Shown piece after piece: positions 36,800-46,499 of a stretch of 64,000 nt of DNA. The stretch is from Gracilariopsis chorda (taxonomy: Eukaryota > Rhodophyta > Florideophyceae > Gracilariales > Gracilariaceae). A program made the position numbers and the translations under genes. The notes under the pieces were generated by a model that saw nothing but the letters and a program-made list of their open reading frames with translations, did no database searches and was not told where the DNA came from. The stretch's first letter is position 1. Every line of letters begins with the position of its first letter. The DNA lies in NCBI GenBank assembly GCA_003194525.1, contig NBIV01000190.1:62001-126000 (forward strand), written 5' to 3'.

Positions 36800-37077
36800 G
36801 TTGTGAATATCAACAAGGTTCCAACGAGGTGTTCGTGAACTGTATCGTGCTTGCTTTCGTGTACAAAAACGAATGATTCGAGGTGAGCCATTGGAGGACT
36901 TGTCTGGTCCTTTCTTGTTCTGCTGCTTGGGAGGAGCACTGCGGCAGAAATCGTTAGTACTCCCAGTTAAAAATCCTCAAGGCAATTCGAGAGGGAAGGT
37001 TCGCTACTCTGCGTTCCAAAATTAGATGCAAAGAATTGTTCGGAAGGATCAGAGTTTTCGTTGTCTGCATTAACATC

Positions 37078-37525
37078 TGCCGCATCAACAAGCTTGAAAG
37101 TTGGACAAGAAGTTCTAGTTTATCGAGAAGATTTGAAGCCAATAAAATGGACTGGACCCTATAAAATTGTAAGAATTGATAACAAACAAGTCTTTATCAA
37201 TCGCAATGGTGAAACAGTCCAACATTCTATTGCGCAGGTCAAACCTTTTCATCGTGACGAACTAATGGACAACCTTCATACTTGTCTCGAACCAATACTT
37301 CCTGGTGATTTTGAACTTTATGATGTTCAAATCACTGAAGTGTTAGGTCCTTCCGATCACCGTCGGAACCTACCAGCATTCAGTGAAGCTAAACGAAAAG
37401 AGCTGGCAGGATTAATATCGCGCGGAACGTGGAAAGTCATTAGACAAGACGAAGTGTCAGAAGACGCCAATATCCTCACTGGCCGCTTTGTGCTCGCCAT
37501 CAAAAATCCTGAGACTGATGAAGAG
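37078..37525 (+). repeat. Internal inverted repeat arm 2 of E
   Basis: Inverted copy of 35135-35582 lying between gag and the protease part of E, about 1.5 kb away. It reads as integrase-tail protein on the + strand, opposite to the rest of E. Confidence 0.9.
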
Positions 37526-37649
37526 CTATCCTGTCTCGGCTGTCTCCAAAGTTCGTTTGTGGCTCATTGGTAGCGTTGTGAGCACGCCATGGCTGGCGTT
37601 GGCGATTTTGCTCATTCACGCGTTTCGGAGGTGAGAGCTCCCGTTGTTG

Positions 37650-38066
37650 CTAAACCTCAGTTTCTTCTTTGACGTCTGCAAATCTCTGTGGTTGCTGTCG
37701 GGTAGGCGTAGCAGGTGCCGGCGTTTGCTCGAATAAATCTATAGCAGTGAAAGCATCTTCTACATGAGACTCCTCAAAAATTGTTTTGGCAATTCTTTTT
37801 AAGAGGTGACCGCTTTCATGTTCTGCGAGACTAATTACACGATCTTCTAAGAACTTTGCAAACTTTCGCATAAGCAATCCATTACTTAAAATTGTAAAAG
37901 TGAGTAGCTTATCTCGACGGTATTCAGTTCTCAGAAGTTCGATTACTTGAGCAGGCTCTGCTTGGGTATTGTTTTCCTGAAAATTCTTAATAAATTCGAT
38001 AAATTGTCGTTGTTGCTGATTTGCATACCTAACATTGGTAGTAAAATTTGCGTTAAGTGGCGGCAT
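37650..38066 (-). pseudogene. gag region of E
   Basis: A 138-codon frame starts MPPLNANFTTNVRYANQQQR and is rich in charged helices (LLRTEYRRDKLLTFTILSNG), then Pro/Thr/Gln. Its start matches C1's gag at 17197. Position between ORF1 and pol fits copia gag. No zinc knuckle is seen in this stretch. Confidence 0.65.
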
Positions 38067-38199
38067 GATGAACTAAACAAATTACTACAGAGTTTTGTAT
38101 GCTAATATAATAAAGTACTGTGTTTAACTAAGCTTTACTCGTACACAATTAGCCTATTGGTATTGGTTACTAATCGTAGAGTAATACGCAAAAGCAAAA

Positions 38200-38841
38200 C
38201 TATTTATTTATGTAAATGTTGATTGTAGAGCACTTTGAAGTGTGCTTTGCCGTTTTTTTGTGGCGGTTCAAATGATGATGCGACTCAAATGAGCGCTTAC
38301 AGGTAGCACAGTAAGGCGGAGTACGCTTACACTGCACGCGGTTGCGGTGTGTTTTAGACTGACAGTGGTCAAAAAAGGTTTTTGCACTGTTGCACTGAAT
38401 TTTGCACAATGTGCAGAAGCGTTTGGCACGAGCCGCACGCGTGGTCTTCTTCTTTGGTTGCAATTGGTCAGCCAAACACTTGGCCTTTTTCCTGCGGAGC
38501 TTCTGTATGCCACTGGTGCTCGGCTACACTGGCACTTGTGTGTGTTGGCGGCGGCGAGGCACTGGTATTTCTTCGGCTTCAAGGTCAAAGACACTTGGCG
38601 GTTTGCGGCTGGATGTAGTTGAGCGGTGGCCTGGTTCTAATTCACTGTCCACTTCTGAAGGAGTCAGATGGTCCAATATGTTCGGTCGTTGCTGATTGGT
38701 TGGTGGCGCTGGTAGTACAGCAAGGTGGTGACGATGCGGGGAGGCTGGGTGCTCTACGGTTACTGTAGGATAGATTGAATTATAAATAAAAACAGTGCCT
38801 GGCTGTTTACGAGCCACTGTAGTTATATGCTGATTGGGCAC
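38200..38841 (-). pseudogene. E ORF1: two C2H2 zinc fingers upstream of gag
   Basis: The N-terminal half begins MPNQHITTVARKQ and is Pro/Ser/Thr/His-rich. The C-terminal half has a basic patch (KKKTTRAARAKRF) and then two zinc fingers with identical spacing C-x2-C-x12-H-x5-H, separated by about 15 residues (about 38415-38240). This spacing is that of U1/matrin/JAZ-type fingers, which bind RNA or double-stranded RNA in other proteins. C1 carries the same ORF in the same place. Standard copia elements have no such gene. Role unknown. Confidence 0.75.
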
Positions 38842-39005
38842 TAAAAGAATATAATTTAGAAAAAATGTGTGGTTAGTAATTACGTCTTATACGTATTGGT
38901 TAACAACGCGTAATCAGTACCAACAGAATTTTTCAATTCTTTAGATGTCAAATGACTTACTTGGAAACGGTAAAAATTGACGATTATCCACGGATAATTC
39001 CGGAA

Positions 39006-39379
39006 TTTCGTGAAATAATACGTTTAAAAAAAGGGGCGGCCTGTAGTGGTAGCTAGTGGCGGCCCAAAAAGGATGATTCCTTTGGTTAAAGAGGTAGAGT
39101 TGATGATAATAATGGGTTGGGGAACAGACGAGAGGCAAAGGCCGAGCTCTGTTCCCTCCTTTTATACTCAGAGAGAAAGACGCTAGTCGTCTTTCTCGGT
39201 AGTTAGAGTCCTAACATGCTCGCATGAATGCGGCATTGTAAGCAGACATCACACCATCCTCGGGGATGGTGAGAAGGCAGGACGCTTTCTCACCATCCCC
39301 AAGGATGGTGAGATGGTCCACTCCATCTCCTTCTTCCTCACCGTCTGACAAGGACGGTGAGCGAAGCTTTATCCTCACA
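39006..39379 (-). repeat. 5' LTR of E
   Basis: Direct partner of 33406-33779. In element direction it precedes the leader and ORF1. The hairpin blocks recur at 39252-39361. Confidence 0.93.
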
Positions 39380-39387
39380 AGAGTCTA

Positions 39388-39440
39388 CTCCTGAGTGACA
39401 GGTGGTGTCCAAGCTTTAGACACCGCCTGTGACTCAGGAG
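39388..39440. repeat. 53-bp near-perfect palindrome
   Basis: The arms read CTCCTGAGTGACAGG... and ...CCTGTGACTCAGGAG around an AAGCTTT centre, with only a few mismatched pairs. It starts three bases after E's target duplication. It could form a hairpin or cruciform, or be a tiny foldback element. No coding role is seen. Confidence 0.8.
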
Positions 39441-40803
39441 CAAGGTGTAATGCATTGAAAAGACCTCGTTCCGGCGGCAGAGGTGCTTGCGTGGTTCCAG
39501 CCCAGCTGGTGCAGCACCAGCCTGTCTGAGACAGCAACCTATTTGCGTGAGATGCACCGATGCATCGCACTGCTTTTTCATTTCGAAATAGTCTTACGGT
39601 GCACAGATGTCTGTTGAACCTTCGGTAACCTTGAAAAATGCAGGTTTCACTGCAGAAGGAAATTGACCACCTTATTCGCACTGCTCGGGCTAGCTATTGC
39701 TTTCTCGAGCAAAATGGTGGACGATCTCACGTTGTGGGCCGCAGAGAGTCGGATCGTACAGTACTTACTGCTCGGAGTGGGGGTGTGGTGCATTATACCG
39801 ATGGTAGATAAGGGTTAACCTTTAACCGCTCATTCATCTTGTCGTTCACATCATCGCTCTCGAGTGCACGGGCGGAGCTGAGCTAGTACTGGGGAGAGGG
39901 GCTGACGCAAATGATATCCCTGCTCACTTTCAGGCACTGGGTTTCCCAGTCTTTCGAAATCATGCACTAAATCCTGTACCTCTTCACCCTAGACCAGCTT
40001 TTGCACCCCTTTAGCGGAGGGAAGAACGACTAAGTTCTTCTGTCGCTTGGGAATCAAACGAAAAGCTTGACACATGCAGGGGCAACATTGATTGGAAATA
40101 TTTGTTTACAGTGTTGTCCAATCACCAGTGATTTCAATGCAGTATCTGTGAATGAAGCCACGCTGGTTACCAATTGGAACGTGGTCTACAGCCCACTCGT
40201 TCCAACTGGAGGCAGAAACAACATTTTCTTTTTAATCAATCAAAAGAACAATCTAGAACGTAAAAGCAGTGGAAGGGATATCATTGGCCGCCTCCCATCT
40301 GAAGGGACCGCCTGCCCAACCAGCTACAGTATAAAAAAATGCGAAGGTTCGCAAGTTAGACACCTCGCCCGGCCCTCCCTTCTTTCGGTCAGGGGGGCGG
40401 GGCTGATCACCTCGTCCTTCTCCGTGACTTTCCTTATGCCGTGTGGCGCACCCCGGGGCGGCGCGTCGTGTTGCGCGTTACTGAAATTTTAGGCAGCTTG
40501 TTAGACGAAGCGGCCTGCGGAGCTGGCGTTGGGAGTGGCTTCTCACTTGTATTCTTAAGCGTCGTCCTGGCCGAGGGCTCCGGGGTGAGATGTTGGGGTG
40601 CCAAACGGGAAGTTGCGCCCCAAAACCTTACAGTGAAATAGCTGTAGCCAACACGTGTTAATAAACCGGACACTGACAGCGAGACAAATTGTCAGCTCGC
40701 TGCGTACAGTGACCTGTTGTTTCTTCCACTTCTCCACAATTCCAATTCAAAAATTCTGCCACGATAGAGAGAGGCATGTTTGTCGACGACGGGAGGGTGG
40801 GTG
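39441..40803. other. Intergenic, nothing recognised
   Basis: Short open frames occur on both strands but without domains or start context. No RNA gene found. GC content rises towards the DIRS-like element at the right edge. Confidence 0.45.
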
Positions 40804-41025
40804 GGGAAAGAGAGAGGCATGCCCGGGCAGTCCGAAGCACGGGCAACCGCTCTCCACCTGTAGGCGCCGCGAGACGCCGGCGGCGAGCGGTACATTCGGG
40901 ACACGTGGTGCCATATAACACTATAGGCTTACACCATCATACGCATCGTGTATGCCAGCGGTCTGGCCAACCTCGCTATACATGAATTAAATTGTTTCAT
41001 CAGCATAAACACGTCTACACATGAC
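40804..41025 (-). repeat. Direct repeat, 3' copy of the DIRS-like element
   Basis: It matches 44931-45152 over 222 bp with two differences. It lies about 70 bases past the end of the recombinase ORF. Confidence 0.92.
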
Positions 41026-41093
41026 AAAACATCCAATCACACCCAACGCCTCGTTGGAACACCACGGAGGGCTGCAGGCCCTGCGAAGGCACG

Positions 41094-42230
41094 TCAAAGT
41101 GACGGGCTGGAAACGGGAACGGCAGGGCCCCATGATGCATTAGCCGGACCGAATAACCAGAACGAGGCGGCAGTCACTCTGATCGTGCGGTCAAAATATG
41201 TCGAAGCCATCTCGTCACTTCGCGGGCCCCATCCGAATCGAGACAGCCGCACTTCCAGCGGTATACCCAATAAAACCTGCTCCGTATGAGCCCCAATGCG
41301 CAGCGAATGTGAAGTGAACTTTCCACCGGGCGGCGCCGTGATCTGCAAGATCTCAAGGCAGTTTTGCAGCGAACGAGTCAACCCACCGCCAGCGTTGGGG
41401 TTGTACTCCTGTTTGCTGTCAAGTCCAAAGAAACGGGAGTGGTTTCCTCGCGCATGCTGCCAACGAAGCCAAAGATCTACTGGGGACGGTAGGTTGTTCC
41501 ATCGCTCGTAGCGCACTAACGCAGCCTGACTAGCCTGCTTGCCCTTCACCAGGGACAGTCGTGCGGTCATCGCATTTCCATCCAGGGAAACATTCGGAGG
41601 TAGTATAGAAAGCACAGAGCTCTCCCGTAAACCGTTGAGGCAGTAGGCAAAGACGCATGATGCAGCATCCCGAAGAGTAGCAGGAGATGAAGTCGACATC
41701 CCCAACCCCCATATGCGTTGAATAATAGTGGCAGGGATCCCACAGCGGACTTCAGTCTTCGGAAAGTTTGCTTCTTCCCATCGCGAATACCCGCGGATTA
41801 GGGCTGCTACCAGCGGGAAGGATGGGATAGCATATCCGAGAGTGGTCTGGTGCATCTGCCGCGCAGCACTGAGGTACTGCGGAATCGAAGCGCTCGACAC
41901 CGACCGCCGCCCCGCTTCGCGCTCCAGCGTGAGCCATCCGATGAACGCGACGAAGTGTGCCTCTGTGACAGGTAGAATGGGACGACCCTCGGCATCGCAG
42001 AATGAGACCCACGTCTTCCACTGTGAGTTCCTGGTCGACGTGGTGCGCTCGCTCCAGGCGAAGTCGCTGAGCAGGGATGCTGACCTCGCCAAACAGCTGG
42101 ACGGGGGCAACGTTCCAATGCGGCGCACTGCTTGGTCTGCCAGGGACATCCGCCGCGCAGCCCGAGGACCTACTCGAGGTTCACTTCGAGGAGCAGCAGG
42201 CCCCACTTCGGGTTGATGTGTCGCCAAGCC
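41094..42230 (-). CDS. Tyrosine recombinase of the DIRS-like element
   Basis: The C-terminal part of a long open frame (which stays open to 44186) is a phage-integrase-type tyrosine recombinase. The catalytic set is visible: Arg in NGLRESSVLSI, Lys in LVKGKQ, H-x-x-R in SHSLRIGAHT, and the nucleophile Tyr in STYFDRTI. An N-terminal SAM-like DNA-binding half (FVAFIGWLTLEREAGRRSV, QYLSAARQMHQ) precedes it. It would insert the circular element DNA by recombination. The start is unknown; in DIRS elements this frame overlaps the RT frame, and it overlaps here near 42170-42230 or further. Confidence 0.82.
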   Translation of the reverse strand, partial: GLATHQPEVGPAAPRSEPRVGPRAARRMSLADQAVRRIGTLPPSSCLARSASLLSDFAWSERTTSTRNSQWKTWVSFCDAEGRPILPVTEAHFVAFIGWLTLEREAGRRSVSSASIPQYLSAARQMHQTTLGYAIPSFPLVAALIRGYSRWEEANFPKTEVRCGIPATIIQRIWGLGMSTSSPATLRDAASCVFAYCLNGLRESSVLSILPPNVSLDGNAMTARLSLVKGKQASQAALVRYERWNNLPSPVDLWLRWQHARGNHSRFFGLDSKQEYNPNAGGGLTRSLQNCLEILQITAPPGGKFTSHSLRIGAHTEQVLLGIPLEVRLSRFGWGPRSDEMASTYFDRTIRVTAASFWLFGPANASWGPAVPVSSPSL

Positions 42231-44401
42231 GTCCACCCCGCCTCCGGGGGCACTTCTAGCCGCTCCGATCTCGTCGCGAGGTGCAACGCGGCGGCATGCC
42301 AAGGCTGTCGAGGCCAGTCCGGAATCAGCAGGACTGCCGGCGCCTTCGTCAATCGGAGCTTGCGCACAGTTGCGTTGATGAGGTCGACCGGTTGGCAGAG
42401 CAGGCGAACGTCCCCCGGCGACCATAGAGACGCTAGCTCGGCGAAGGCTCGGCGTCGGAGTTGCACTGGATGCTCCCCGACTGGGCGATAAGGGAGTGAG
42501 TCCACTGGGGCTCGCATTCCATCCCGAACGGAATGCCGCAGCTCCAGCTGGATCTGCAAGTCGCCGCGAGGGAAGCGTCGCGACAAGGCGTCGGCAAACT
42601 TGTTGGCGACTGACGGTACCCAATCCGTCCGAAGATGCAGGCCCAAGTGATCGAGGACGACCTTGAGCTTCCTCAGCTCGCGCATCATAGGCCGGCTGGC
42701 CGAGACAAACGAGTTTGTGATGTGCACGACGGCCTGGTTGTCGACATGTAAAAGCAAGTCCGCGTGTCCCTGTTGCACGACCTCCGTGCCCAGAGAGCCG
42801 GTGAGCAAAAGTCGAATGGCCTTCAGCTCGCGGTAGCTGATGCTTTCGGCTCGGTCTTTCCAGCTCCAAATACCCTGCGCCTTCCAATGGCCGAGGATAC
42901 CTCGGCTCAGGTCTTCCGCGTTGAGCGTACCACCCCACCCAACCTCTGCTGCGTCCGTGTGCATCGCTGCGGTAGGCGTGGTCGGAACCATCGGACGCCC
43001 TGCCAGTTCGGCTCGGGCCAAGCTCTGCCACTTCAACAAGTCTCGAATACTCTGATGGCTGAGCCGGTAGCGCCCACGTACATCCCTCCGCCTCGTCGAA
43101 CCAATGTCCCAATAGAGGGCACGGGTGTAGAAGCGGGCCCATGGCATTGCAAGCGCCAATGACACGCAGACGCCACAGAAGTGTGACACAGCCTTCTTCG
43201 AAACCCACCGCCTGCCCAGTCGCACCTCTTTCAGCAGGCGTCTTGCGAGATCTTGGACCTTCGAAACCTTGCGCGGGGCGATGAAGAAGCGCATCTGCTC
43301 TGTGTCGATGCGAACGCCCAGATGCTCGACCACTCTTGCCCCAGACCACTCGCCTTTCGTCGGGTGACGTTTTAAACCGAGTCGGTCTAAAAGAGCTTGG
43401 ATTCGAACCGTCGCTCGTCGGCAGTGGTTTGGAGTCGACGTTTCTCCGTGCGGCGAAGGTGCGAATAGGAAATCGTCGAGGTACCCTAGCACACGATATC
43501 CGTAGCTGCGGACTTCCTGCACAAATGGGGCCATGAGCCGCGTAAACCACAAGGGAGAGCGGCCCCAACCGAAAGGAAGAGCCAAGCACTGATAGTAGCG
43601 AGCCTCCCACCTGAAGATGAACCAGTCTCTCATAGCGGGGTGAAGGCGGAAGTGCCGGTAGCCCTTCTCGATGTCCATTGATACCAGGTGGTCTCCCCGT
43701 TGTAAATCCATTGCAAATTCCGCCAATGACTCCATCTTCACCGAGCCCTTTCGCCATCGCTTCGACTGCAGTGATAGGTTCACTACAAAACGACCCTTCC
43801 GTCCATCGGATCCGTCTTGCCATACCACGAAGCTTGAAGAGATAATTGAACCATTCTTCTTTGCCCGTGCTGCGTGCTCGGGAGATACATCTTGGTAAAT
43901 GCCGGAGCGACACCCTTGTGTGAGGTCGACTGCCGCAAAGGCTTTTTCTTCCTCCGACTGCGGGATATCTCCCAGCTCCATTCCTTCCCCAGGAATAAAT
44001 GGAACTGAAGGGTGATGGAGAATCCCGAAACGGATCGCCCGGAGCAAGAACTCTGAGCAACCCAGCTGGCGCCATCCCTCGACGTGACATTGTGTCGCAC
44101 GCCAGAGAGGGCGTCCAGTCCTTATGGCGACTAATTGTTGCCGGCAGCCGCACCTTTTCCAGAACGCTTTGTTGCGTTGCTGGCACTCATGGTGGCGACT
44201 GCCTTCATCAACTAGGTTGACAGATGCGTTTCCACCTTGTTCATGGACTCCTGGAGATCGTCCGCGGCGGCAACCTCGTTGCGCCTTTCCAAGGTCGGCA
44301 TCACGAGCTTGGCATATGCAGGGTCCTTTTCGGCCATCTTGTAGAATTCTGCACGAAGCCTGACAACTCGGAGTCCATAGCGAATGGAGACACCGGCCCA
44401 T
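42170..44401 (-). CDS. Reverse transcriptase-RNase H of the DIRS-like element
   Basis: This 743-codon frame carries RT motifs (GRFVVNLSLQSKRW, HLVSMDIEKGYRHFRLHP, ALPFGWGRSPLWFTRLM, and the active site GYLDDFLFAPS near 43480) followed by RNase H (MHTDAAEVGWGGTL near 42960; YRELKAIRLLL; HVDNQAVVHITNS near 42740; NKFADALSRRFPRGD near 42590). This is the DIRS type of RT-RH. The first 60-130 codons overlap the gag-like frame and may not be translated, so the start is uncertain. The whole RT part also overlaps a second open frame joined to the recombinase. Confidence 0.85.
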   Translation of the reverse strand: MGRCLHSLWTPSCQASCRILQDGRKGPCICQARDADLGKAQRGCRRGRSPGVHEQGGNASVNLVDEGSRHHECQQRNKAFWKRCGCRQQLVAIRTGRPLWRATQCHVEGWRQLGCSEFLLRAIRFGILHHPSVPFIPGEGMELGDIPQSEEEKAFAAVDLTQGCRSGIYQDVSPEHAARAKKNGSIISSSFVVWQDGSDGRKGRFVVNLSLQSKRWRKGSVKMESLAEFAMDLQRGDHLVSMDIEKGYRHFRLHPAMRDWFIFRWEARYYQCLALPFGWGRSPLWFTRLMAPFVQEVRSYGYRVLGYLDDFLFAPSPHGETSTPNHCRRATVRIQALLDRLGLKRHPTKGEWSGARVVEHLGVRIDTEQMRFFIAPRKVSKVQDLARRLLKEVRLGRRWVSKKAVSHFCGVCVSLALAMPWARFYTRALYWDIGSTRRRDVRGRYRLSHQSIRDLLKWQSLARAELAGRPMVPTTPTAAMHTDAAEVGWGGTLNAEDLSRGILGHWKAQGIWSWKDRAESISYRELKAIRLLLTGSLGTEVVQQGHADLLLHVDNQAVVHITNSFVSASRPMMRELRKLKVVLDHLGLHLRTDWVPSVANKFADALSRRFPRGDLQIQLELRHSVRDGMRAPVDSLPYRPVGEHPVQLRRRAFAELASLWSPGDVRLLCQPVDLINATVRKLRLTKAPAVLLIPDWPRQPWHAAALHLATRSERLEVPPEAGWTAWRHINPKWGLLLLEVNLE

Positions 44402-44820
44402 ACATCGTATTGCAGAGCCTCAGGATCGTTTTTCTCTTCGATTGCCTCAGCCCTCAGATCCAAGGCTGCTTCATGAAACGCCATCCAATAGCCCGAGGCG
44501 TTAAAATAGTTCGCCTCATACTCGCTTACAGCACGAAGGCTGGAGTGTTTCTCCATCCCCCGACGGAGGGGCCACTCTTGATGCTCGAAGAAGCCGCCTG
44601 TCATGGCTCCCACACCTGGGCCTTGTTCAAACGGATACGGTGTGATCCCAAAGTCCTTGTAATCGCGGCAGCGCCGGGCGATAAGCCCGTAGGATCGCAG
44701 CAAAGTCGGATCTATGTCTGCCTCTGCCAGCGTCTTGCCCTGGCTAACGGCCCGAGCCTTGGTGAGCATCTCGGCAACGAGCTTGCGGCTGTCACCGAAA
44801 GTGGGAGTAGAGGCAGCCAT
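44212..44820 (-). CDS. gag-like protein of the DIRS-like element
   Basis: From ATG at 44820 (MAASTPTFGDSRKLVAEML) runs a 202-codon, helix-rich, charged protein that ends just where the RT-RH domain sequence begins. It is the first gene of the element, the place of gag in DIRS elements. I recognise no zinc knuckle. The frame is open further upstream to 45048 into the direct repeat, but the MAAS start is better placed. Function as a capsid-like protein is inferred from position only. Confidence 0.55.
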   Translation of the reverse strand: MAASTPTFGDSRKLVAEMLTKARAVSQGKTLAEADIDPTLLRSYGLIARRCRDYKDFGITPYPFEQGPGVGAMTGGFFEHQEWPLRRGMEKHSSLRAVSEYEANYFNASGYWMAFHEAALDLRAEAIEEKNDPEALQYDVWAGVSIRYGLRVVRLRAEFYKMAEKDPAYAKLVMPTLERRNEVAAADDLQESMNKVETHLST

Positions 44821-44930
44821 GGGGTGTGTTCTTTGTGTTCTTAGTAGCGATACTCTGCAAACAGTATTTGATCTGTGTTCTTTTGACCGTATGAAATGTG
44901 CCTGCCACCAGAAGTTCCGGGGACTCTCTT

Positions 44931-45152
44931 GGGAAAGAGAGAGGCATGCCCGGGCAGTCCGAAGCACGGGCAACCGCTCTCCACCTGTAGGCGCCGCGAG
45001 ACGCCGGCGGCGAGCGGTACATTCGGGACACGTGGTGCCATATAACACTATGGGCTTACACCATCATACGCATCGTGTATGCCAGCGGTCTGGCCAACCT
45101 CGCTATACATGAATTAAATTGTTTCATCAGCATAAACAGGTCTACACATGAC
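44931..45152 (-). repeat. Direct repeat, 5' copy of the DIRS-like element
   Basis: Partner of 40804-41025. It lies about 110 bases upstream of the gag-like start and probably holds the promoter. Confidence 0.92.
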
Positions 45153-46499
45153 GTAAAGAAATGACGTCGCCGATCTGCCCTCCCCGTAATGACGGGAAAC
45201 CAGACAGTGAGAAAGCAAACATCTACAGTATTGTCTCCGCATCGGACATCATAGATTATATTTCTCTCTCTTGTGAAAACACATACCCTTGTACGTTGAT
45301 TCCTTATACGCGTGAGTTTGGTAAACACCCAACAACCTAGAACTCCTCTAGAATGCAGTCCTCAACTACTAATCAGTAGCTGTACTACACCTACTGAGCT
45401 ACGAGGAGAAAGTGTTAGATTTCTTAGGTGTTTTTTGCCGCAGGGCGTTTCGCTACCGACGCTTATAGTCCTACCATTAGTCACTTCATTCATCCTAGAT
45501 ACCACGGGCAGAGGGGCACAACACGACAAGGAGTTCCTTCCCGCATGTACCACGTTTGTCACTCAAGAAACACTGATCAGCGTCCTTACGACCTAACCAT
45601 CACATCATCGGCGGGATCAGGTGCAAGAACCAGTCCGCCTTTCACCGTAGTCCAAAACCAGCCTCCCAAAAAAAAAAACCTCGAAAACCCCCGTCCAGTG
45701 GCTCCGTAGGAGCTCTTCCTTCAGAAGGAAAAATTCTGGGAAAACGACGTTGGGATCTTACTTCGATGATCTGCTAGTGACCTGCTGCGTGCATGCAGCT
45801 AGATGGGGGCACTTTAGCGAGGTGTTACCCAGGTCTGCGAGGGCGATTGGCGAGTTGACCAGTCACTTGGACGTGTTTAACAACCTCTCGGGTCAGATTA
45901 TGTTACCTACCTGAAGTCTACGATAGTCGATCATCGAGCACCACGAGCTCGGGAAAATATCACGACTCACATTCTCCATGCATATATTATGGATGTATGA
46001 TGCATTCATCGTGGATGCAGACAAACGTACACCCAGGGGTCGAAGTCTCCAGTGCTCAAGCTGCTTGATGAGCGACTCTCATATACTTCAGATAAGTATC
46101 TGTCCATATTCAGGTAAACAAAAGCGTTTCTGTATTCCTCTACCGTATTCGTGGAGAAGTGTTTAGCGTGACGTCATCCACCAGTGCCATTACGATACCA
46201 TTGTTACAAGAGGTTGCTTACCAATATCCTGTATGAGATATTTTCTTGCTTCCATCCTACTGGATGCAGATGTTCGCCTTCGATGATTACCCGACTAGCT
46301 TTGCCGAATTACGGAATACTCTGAAGACAGTCGTTTCAGTTCACTGACATCGTCTCGGTACCTTTGGATACTTAAAGCAATCTCTGTCCTTCGGACGTCT
46401 GTTACCACAATTCGTATCTGGACGAGGGTTGGCTGAAGACCAAATCAGTGCCTCGCACTTCATATCCACATTGTATTCGTCTTCGGTCAGGGAATACGC
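45153..46499. other. Intergenic, upstream of the dipeptidase gene
   Basis: No gene seen. Frames are short and broken. The stretch presumably contains the promoter of the dipeptidase at 46500; I see no clear TATA box within 100 bases of its ATG. Confidence 0.45.

Larger units (their letters stand above)
33406..39379 (-). mobile_element. E: young Ty1/copia retrotransposon, reverse orientation
   Basis: Two 374-bp LTRs (33406-33779 and 39006-39379) differ at only a few sites by eye, and a perfect 5-bp target duplication AGAGT lies at 33401-33405 and 39380-39384. On the - strand come ORF1 with two zinc fingers, gag, protease-integrase-RT-RNase H. It is the same family as C1 but far younger. It has few breaks (about three) and an internal inverted repeat. 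It may have moved recently, though as it stands it is not whole. Confidence 0.95.
40804..45152 (-). mobile_element. DIRS-like (tyrosine recombinase) retrotransposon, looks whole
   Basis: On the - strand come a gag-like ORF, an RT-RNase H ORF and a tyrosine recombinase ORF, with no DDE integrase and no protease. That set defines the DIRS order of retrotransposons. Two 222-bp direct repeats (40804-41025 and 44931-45152), two mismatches apart by eye, bound it. Direct rather than inverted ends recall the PAT/Ngaro group, but I cannot find the second repeat pair expected of split direct repeats. No target duplication is seen, as expected for recombinase-mediated insertion. I see no breaks in the main frames. 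Its GC content is clearly above that of the LTR elements. Confidence 0.85.

Noticed and set aside
39385-40673. Open frames of 60-140 codons, e.g. 40067-40492
   Set aside because: No recognisable domain or conserved composition; overlapping frames on both strands.
40804-45152. Reading the 40.8-45.2 kb element as an LTR retrotransposon
   Set aside because: It has direct repeats at its ends but no DDE integrase or protease, and a tyrosine recombinase with R...H-x-x-R...Y instead.
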